A DNA stretch of 64,000 nt from Lunularia cruciata (lineage: Eukaryota; Streptophyta; Marchantiopsida; Lunulariales; Lunulariaceae): positions 47,520,593 through 47,584,592 of the forward strand of contig OX419759.1 of assembly GCA_948567375.1 (NCBI GenBank), written 5' to 3'. Made by a program: the position numbers and the translations under genes. This document shows positions 59,446-64,000 of the stretch, piece by piece. The notes under the pieces were generated by a model. The model worked only from the letters and a program-made list of their open reading frames with translations. It searched no databases and was not told where the DNA came from. The stretch's first letter is position 1, and each line of letters begins with the position of its first letter.

Positions 59446-60096
59446 CCTTTCTCTGATAAATAGAGCCTCTAAATTTTTCTTTTCTTGGTTGGGTCTTTTT
59501 TGCATCTCATTGGACAATAATGCTGAAGTGACCTCCTCACAGTTTATGTCATCCTTCCCATATAGAAGAGTTGTGACCAGATGCAAATATGATGGAGAAA
59601 GTGAAGTCAATAACAACAATGCCTTATCTTCTTCTTCTAACTTAACCTCTATGCTCATCAACTCACAAATGATTTGGTTGAAAGCGCTGAGGTGATCCAT
59701 AATACTCTGGCCTTCCTTCATCTGCAACATATACAACTTTCGTTTAAGAAACAGTCTATTTCTCAAAGACTTGGTCATATAAAGATTCTCTAGTTTGGCA
59801 CATAGTTTTGGTGCAGATTCCTCATTCATAACATTGTATAGCTTTTCATCAGCAAGGTTCAACCTAATAGTGCTAATAGCTCTGAGATTTGCATCTTCAT
59901 CATCCCCATCCTCATCACTTTTGTCCTCCTTTTTCTTCTTTAGTGCTCTATGAAATCCTTGCTGGATAAGGTCCTTCATGTTCAGTTGCCAAAGTCCAAA
60001 TTTTTTTTTCCCATCAAACTCTTCCACTGCAAATTTAGCATTTGATATGGATATCACTCCTGCCATTGCTTTGTTGTGGACTTGCTTCAGGACCAA
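59240..60096 (-). mobile_element. Copia gag part with Arg-Glu dipeptide run
   Basis: UBN2-type gag: KFAVEEFDGKKKFGLWQLNM, AISTIRLNLADEKLYNVM and LLTSLSPSYLHLVTTLLYGK, close in layout to Tnt1 gag. The Met at 60066 (MAGVISISNAKF) is a likelier start than 60096, which is five bases from the primer site. A (GA)n microsatellite, + strand (TC)n at 59372-59442, encodes an Arg-Glu run. A CCHC knuckle (CGKVGHFKKD) follows near 59260-59310. Confidence 0.93.
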
Positions 60097-60100
60097 CTAA

Positions 60101-60112
60101 GCTCTGATACCA
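60101..60112 (-). other. Primer binding site (tRNA-Met type)
   Basis: The minus strand reads tggtatcagagc two bases after the end of the 5' LTR. This is the usual plant copia primer site complementary to initiator tRNA-Met. Confidence 0.92.
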
Positions 60113-60114
60113 AT

Positions 60115-60542
60115 TGTTAGAAAATACAGTCCCCAAGGACCTCTCACAATAGCACATCATCAGGCATCATTAAACATAAATCAGAGAACTAATAGGAAAT
60201 AACATGGTTCACTCCTTGTCCCGGAAGCTACTTCCGTGGCTGAAACAGACTCACACCAGCCTTTGAACCTTTATTTCCATTGCACATATGTATATAAATA
60301 CACACACAGGGATAGTCCCTCTGTCATCCGTCTAAACTCCTGAATATAGACATGCTGGACTTCATGAATATTGACCACTCAAGATATCTAGTCACTTTAA
60401 TACTCAACCTTAGAAGTGATTGAATATATATCTAAACAAGTGATTACCCATCATTGCATGATACAATAAGGAGTTTCCATCAGTCAAGTTTTTCTCTTCC
60501 TCTTGATCAGGCAAGTCACTTTATAGCAAGCCAAACATAACA
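60115..60542 (-). repeat. 5' LTR of the copia element (428 bp)
   Basis: TGTTAGAAAATACAG...CATAACA on the + strand, homologous to 55433-55997 without its duplications. It contains tatataaatacacac at about 60288-60302. Confidence 0.93.
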
Positions 60543-60547
60543 AGCTC
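60543..60547. repeat. Target site duplication, right (agctc)
   Basis: Matches 55428-55432 exactly. Confidence 0.9.
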
Positions 60548-61149
60548 AACCACCACAATTAGCCAAGGCCACCTTCTTGTACACTTGGACAACAACAGTT
60601 GTTGCACTCTTGAGAAACAATGACTAGAATGCCATATGCTTCGTCTTGATTTTCTGATCAAGCCAACCAAGACTTACCACTCTAGAAGTATGCATTGATT
60701 GTATGTCAAGTGGCCAAAATAGGTGTGCAGAAAACTGAAAGTCCAATCACTATCTAAAAGAAGAGGAGCTGCCGGTCTAGGGGTGGACATGAGATGGGGA
60801 CTCACCAAGTCCTCTTAACTTTTCTCTGGAGTAGAACTTGGTGTTAAGAGGGTGGGGATGTTGGAGAGAGTTAAGTGGAGGGTGGTGTGTATGGAGAGGG
60901 TGGATTGGGAAGGGCTGAAGAAACTGATCAAGGGAAGGTGAGGCCAAATGGTGATCCAGCATAGGGGCATGAGCCGGAGGTGCTTGCTATTTTGAGGGAA
61001 CGGCCTGATAGGGATGAGAGATGTTGGGTGTGATTCTTGTGGTTATTGGGGAGTGCTGGCCGCAAAGAATTTGGTTGGAGAAAGTCCACCTTTCTGCCGG
61101 ACTTTCTCCAAAGTCCAGCCAAAATGGTAGATGGAGGGGTTTGAACACT
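60548..61149. other. Former upstream region of the peroxidase gene, then unassigned sequence
   Basis: By the target duplication, 60548 onward was directly upstream of 55427 before the copia insertion. The native peroxidase promoter, if preserved, would begin here. From about 60770 the sequence is G/A-rich with His/Pro-rich frames on the minus strand, and looks like repeat sequence. Confidence 0.4.
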
Positions 61150-61680
61150 AGAGTCTTATAGTGGTGTGGTATGTGGCCAAATTTTATAAGCCAAATTTCA
61201 AGCAATCCTTCAAGTACTTGCAGAAGCACCATGAGTCACTCACTCAAAACTTCAAACAATCCTTGTACACTGACATAATCAAGGCCTACTAACTCATTGT
61301 CATGGATGTACAACCTATCTCCCAACTCCTTAACAATTCACTAGCCTAATTAAATAAGGACTTAATGTTCTCATTGACCATGGTGGCTCCATATCAAGTG
61401 CCCTTGGTTTTGTCATTACCAAACACAATTGAGGAAAGGAGAAACATTCTACTTATTGGTGCACCTCTATGACTTTCACACCAATGGCAACTCTCCAAAT
61501 CACTTTCTTTTGACCTCATCTGAAACTTGCACTCTCTGTCTATTGGTTAACAAGACCTTGACTTACTTAAACTCTAGTGTACTCATGGATATTACCGAGA
61601 CTCAATACCAAGTAGAGATAGTGCAGAGAGGAAGACTTTTGGGAATAAGCATTTTTCACTTAAACAGAGCTTAATGAACA
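61150..61680 (+). pseudogene. Coiled-coil family fossil, copy D (N-terminal part)
   Basis: The + strand retains the pattern of the copy B N-terminal region: NFKQSL near 61240, NKDLMFSL near 61355, an APYQ block near 61390 and a GE.. LLIN-type block near 61435. These parallel CLKQSL, NKDLVFDA, TAPYHT and GETFLLING in copies A and B, with the same spacing. Poorly preserved. Confidence 0.4.
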
Positions 61681-63166
61681 AGGACCTGAATTAGAACACA
61701 AGTACCTAAATACAGAAGACACATGAGACTTAAGGAACCAAAATAGGCTTTTATTTATGAATAGTTTTTGAGAGGCCTATGGAACCCTTGGATCCCATGG
61801 TATATATATATTGATAAACCTAACAAAGTTTTTAGGGTGTGGTGTCAGGCCTTGGATACTATATGTGCTATCCAAAACTGTACCAATTTTAGTAATACAA
61901 ACCCTAATCTGATCCTTGTCATTTTTTGCCCCTAGACTTTGCTTATTTGGCTAGTGTGCTTTGGGGTTTCTTTTCTCCAAGGACACTTCAAGGGTATGGT
62001 TCATCCACACACTTTGAGCTCTCTCAAAGAGTGTATGATTTATCTACATCATTTTTGTGAGGAGTTCATCCACTTTATCACACAACTTTTGATGGGGAGT
62101 GGCAATGTGTGTTGTTGGGTTTGCATAAAGCCCTAGAGCTGGGTCCTGAGGTGGAGAGGCCAGAGGAGTGTGAGGATTGTTGTCATTGTTGTCATTCTCT
62201 GAGAATCTCCAAATTTTGTAATATGCGGTCTGGAGTTTTTCCAAGTGAGCCCAGAGTTGGGCATTTGCGATTATCAGGTCCACTGCTTGGAGTGTTGCCT
62301 CTGCCTTATTTGGCTCCAAGAGTTGGACTTGTGTTCAATGCTCTACTTCAGTAACCACCTTGTCCTTGTGCGGCTTACAAGGCCTAGTTTGCATCCATCA
62401 AGCACGTAGTTTTATGTTGAGATTGGTAGAACACATCTATGACAGTCTGGTATGCTTCTTTTTCTTCTGGAGGAGACCTAGAGTGCCTTGAGTAGCTTGG
62501 AGACATGAGTCATATTTATCTGCATGCAGTCCTGGATCCCCTACATCCTCACTGGGGTCCGGAGCAGTTCAAACTCCTCTACTTGTTTCCATTTTGCATC
62601 CATTGGTCCTAGATAATGGATAATGTGGTCTCAATTTCATCAATTACTGGTTCTAGCTGTTGATCATATGTGTTGTGACTTCCAACTTATCCAGAAAAAT
62701 GGTAAATGTGTGATGGAAGCCTTGAATATAGAAGAGGTTGCAGACTAGACACACAGCATTGTCCACGATCTCACGTGTGTTGTGGATGGGACTCTTGCCG
62801 CGCCTAGTGGATGGTTGTGTGGAGCTGATGTTTGGGGGAGGTGGACTTCTCCGCGGGGAATTTTTACTTCTCGAAGGCTTCTGCAAAGCCTTTGATAGAG
62901 TTTGTGTTGATATAGGTCCTAGAGTACATGTCATGTGGTTGGTAGGATGTCATGTGCAATATGGAGAACAAGGGGTGGTGTGGACTATGTGTTCATGCAA
63001 AGAGTTTTCTTGGCCTTTGTACTCTGCTCATTTGTATAGTGTGTGCCTCGGTCTGCTCCATAGTCCATTCCGGTGTACAGTCCTTTCCAAACATTGTTCT
63101 GGAGCGGAACAATGGCCCTATGTCCTTTTACACTATTCTCTACATCAGGATCCTAAATAGGGTCCA
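61681..63166. other. Decayed ORFs, unrecognised
   Basis: Minus strand at 62044-62319 encodes a 91-residue open frame (NAQLWAHLEKLQTAYYKIW, acidic then Pro-rich). At 62653-62934 another encodes a basic Pro/Ser-rich segment (SRSKNSPRRSPPPPN). They may be N-terminal parts of the coiled-coil family on the opposite strand. No family is recognised. Confidence 0.3.
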
Positions 63167-63424
63167 TCACTGAAATGCCTTGTTTTCCGGCGCAGGAGGT
63201 TGAGATTCCTGAAATGAAACAGTTTGGGGAATGGACTTGCTTCTCATCTCCACCAGTTTCAGGCATTGGGAGAATCTTCGATTTGAGTCCAGGATATGGG
63301 ATGGGCGGAATTTCTCTGATCCTGCACAGAATTTACACTCTTGATGTAATGGACCAAGCATGTTCAAATAAGCGCAGATGGTGTATTCTTGGGTGCTGTG
63401 TTCTGGACTATCTATCAAAATCAT
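63167..63424 (-). CDS. Possible exon, unknown protein
   Basis: 85-codon open frame on the minus strand with varied, non-repetitive composition (YLNMLGPLHQECKFCAGSEK), in a part of the window whose CpG content and style resemble the host gene regions. The + strand is also open here (63175-63438), so strand assignment is uncertain. No family is recognised and splice sites were not established. Confidence 0.25.
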   Translation of the reverse strand: MILIDSPEHSTQEYTICAYLNMLGPLHQECKFCAGSEKFRPSHILDSNRRFSQCLKLVEMRSKSIPQTVSFQESQPPAPENKAFQ

Positions 63425-63807
63425 ACTTCAGGAGATGAAACTAACGTGTATGCTGTGCTCCAAGAAGCCGCGAAGCATGGGAAATCAATGATGCTCTGAC
63501 GTGGATACCTTTTAATTGCCTCCCAAGAGCTTAACTGTAAATTGATGCACATGATTTAAATCTACTCCGCGATCGGTGTTATACAGTAGATAGAGGTTTC
63601 TGGTGACTGCCATATATGAACAGGGGTATAAGTTTGAGACCATACCTAGCTGAACACCAAAAATGGTGTTCTTATTACAGTAAAAACGCTGCTAACATCG
63701 TAACAGTACCTTAATCGTTACAAGTAAAAGTTCTGCTAACAATCTAGTACAGCCAGATATACAGTGTAACTTCATTTCAGCGACGATGCATGTTTTTGAT
63801 AATAACC

Positions 63808-64000
63808 TTAGTACTTGCCATCAGAATTCTTGAAGTATGATGCAAAGACAGTGAGCAGATCAGCATGTGGATATTCCCGAATTTTAACCCGCCATCAAAA
63901 TACCCTGTTGCAGCCAATTCCCTGACTGATTTTGGATCCTTACGGTAACTTTCCTGCTGTACCCGGACACAACACTGTGAGACGTTCCTTCGAATTGTTG
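63808..64000 (-). CDS. Possible 3' exon of a minus-strand gene cut by the window edge
   Basis: On the minus strand, one frame reads REYPHADLLTVFASYFKNSD and then GKY and a stop at 63808-63810. An adjoining frame upstream reads SVRELAATGYFDGGLK (about 63890-63940). Both stretches look protein-like but lie in different frames, so either an unrecognised junction separates them or this is a decayed gene. The rest of the gene would lie beyond 64000. The family is not recognised. Confidence 0.35.

Larger units (their letters stand above)
55433..60542 (-). mobile_element. Ty1/copia retroelement (Tork/Tnt1-like), structurally complete but broken
   Basis: Complete layout on the minus strand. The 5' LTR is 60115-60542, the tRNA-Met-type primer site 60101-60112, then gag, protease, integrase, RT and RNase H in copia order, a purine tract beside 55998, and the 3' LTR at 55433-55997. 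A perfect agctc target duplication flanks it. The frame is interrupted about six times, so it is a fossil. LTR divergence is about 12% by eye over the first 170 bases. At the slow substitution rates usual for gymnosperms this suggests tens of millions of years (inference). Its 3' LTR ends 65 bp upstream of the peroxidase start codon, in the same orientation. Confidence 0.95.

Overview
The window reads as nuclear DNA from a seed plant, most likely a gymnosperm. It is AT-rich and intron-bearing, gene density is very low, and old LTR retroelements and other decayed repeats lie packed and nested on both strands. The gymnosperm assignment is an inference from retroelement style and gene spacing; no marker gene here proves it. 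No rRNA, tRNA, CRISPR or prokaryotic feature was seen.

Layout. 1-15 kb is a pile of Ty3/gypsy fossils in both orientations. One of them (about 1.5-3.7 kb, + strand) carries a PHD finger behind its integrase. 15-24.3 kb is mostly decayed sequence of unrecognised protein families, namely a glutamate-rich one and a coiled-coil one, with LTR scraps. 24.3-30.6 kb holds a tandem array of heat-shock-element-like units beside a chromodomain remnant, then a degenerate Ty3/gypsy element between two roughly 710 bp direct repeats. 30.6-38.9 kb is decayed ORFs and a Ty1/copia fragment.

38.9-48.7 kb is the most structured part. It is a large imperfect inverted duplication, with arms of about 2.7 and 4.0 kb around a 3.03 kb spacer. 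The right arm carries an intact LBD (LOB-domain) transcription-factor gene. The left arm keeps the matching flanks and promoter side but has lost the coding sequence. The spacer holds a convincing exon-like ORF of unknown identity.

49-54.2 kb returns to the coiled-coil family (a 2.0-2.3 kb direct repeat of the copy at 16.7-18.7 kb) and a gypsy RT fossil. 54.3-55.4 kb holds exons 1-3 of a class III peroxidase on the minus strand; no fourth exon was seen.

A structurally complete but broken Ty1/copia (Tork/Tnt1-like) element lies at 55433-60542, with two LTRs, a tRNA-Met-type primer site and a perfect 5 bp target duplication. It sits only 65 bp upstream of the peroxidase start and in the same orientation. 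60.5-63.1 kb holds more unrecognised decayed ORFs. The last 0.8 kb looks genic again, with possible minus-strand exons cut by the window edge.

Host genes supported: one LBD gene (apparently whole) and one partial class III peroxidase, plus two weaker unrecognised exon candidates. Nearly everything else is fossil repeat.
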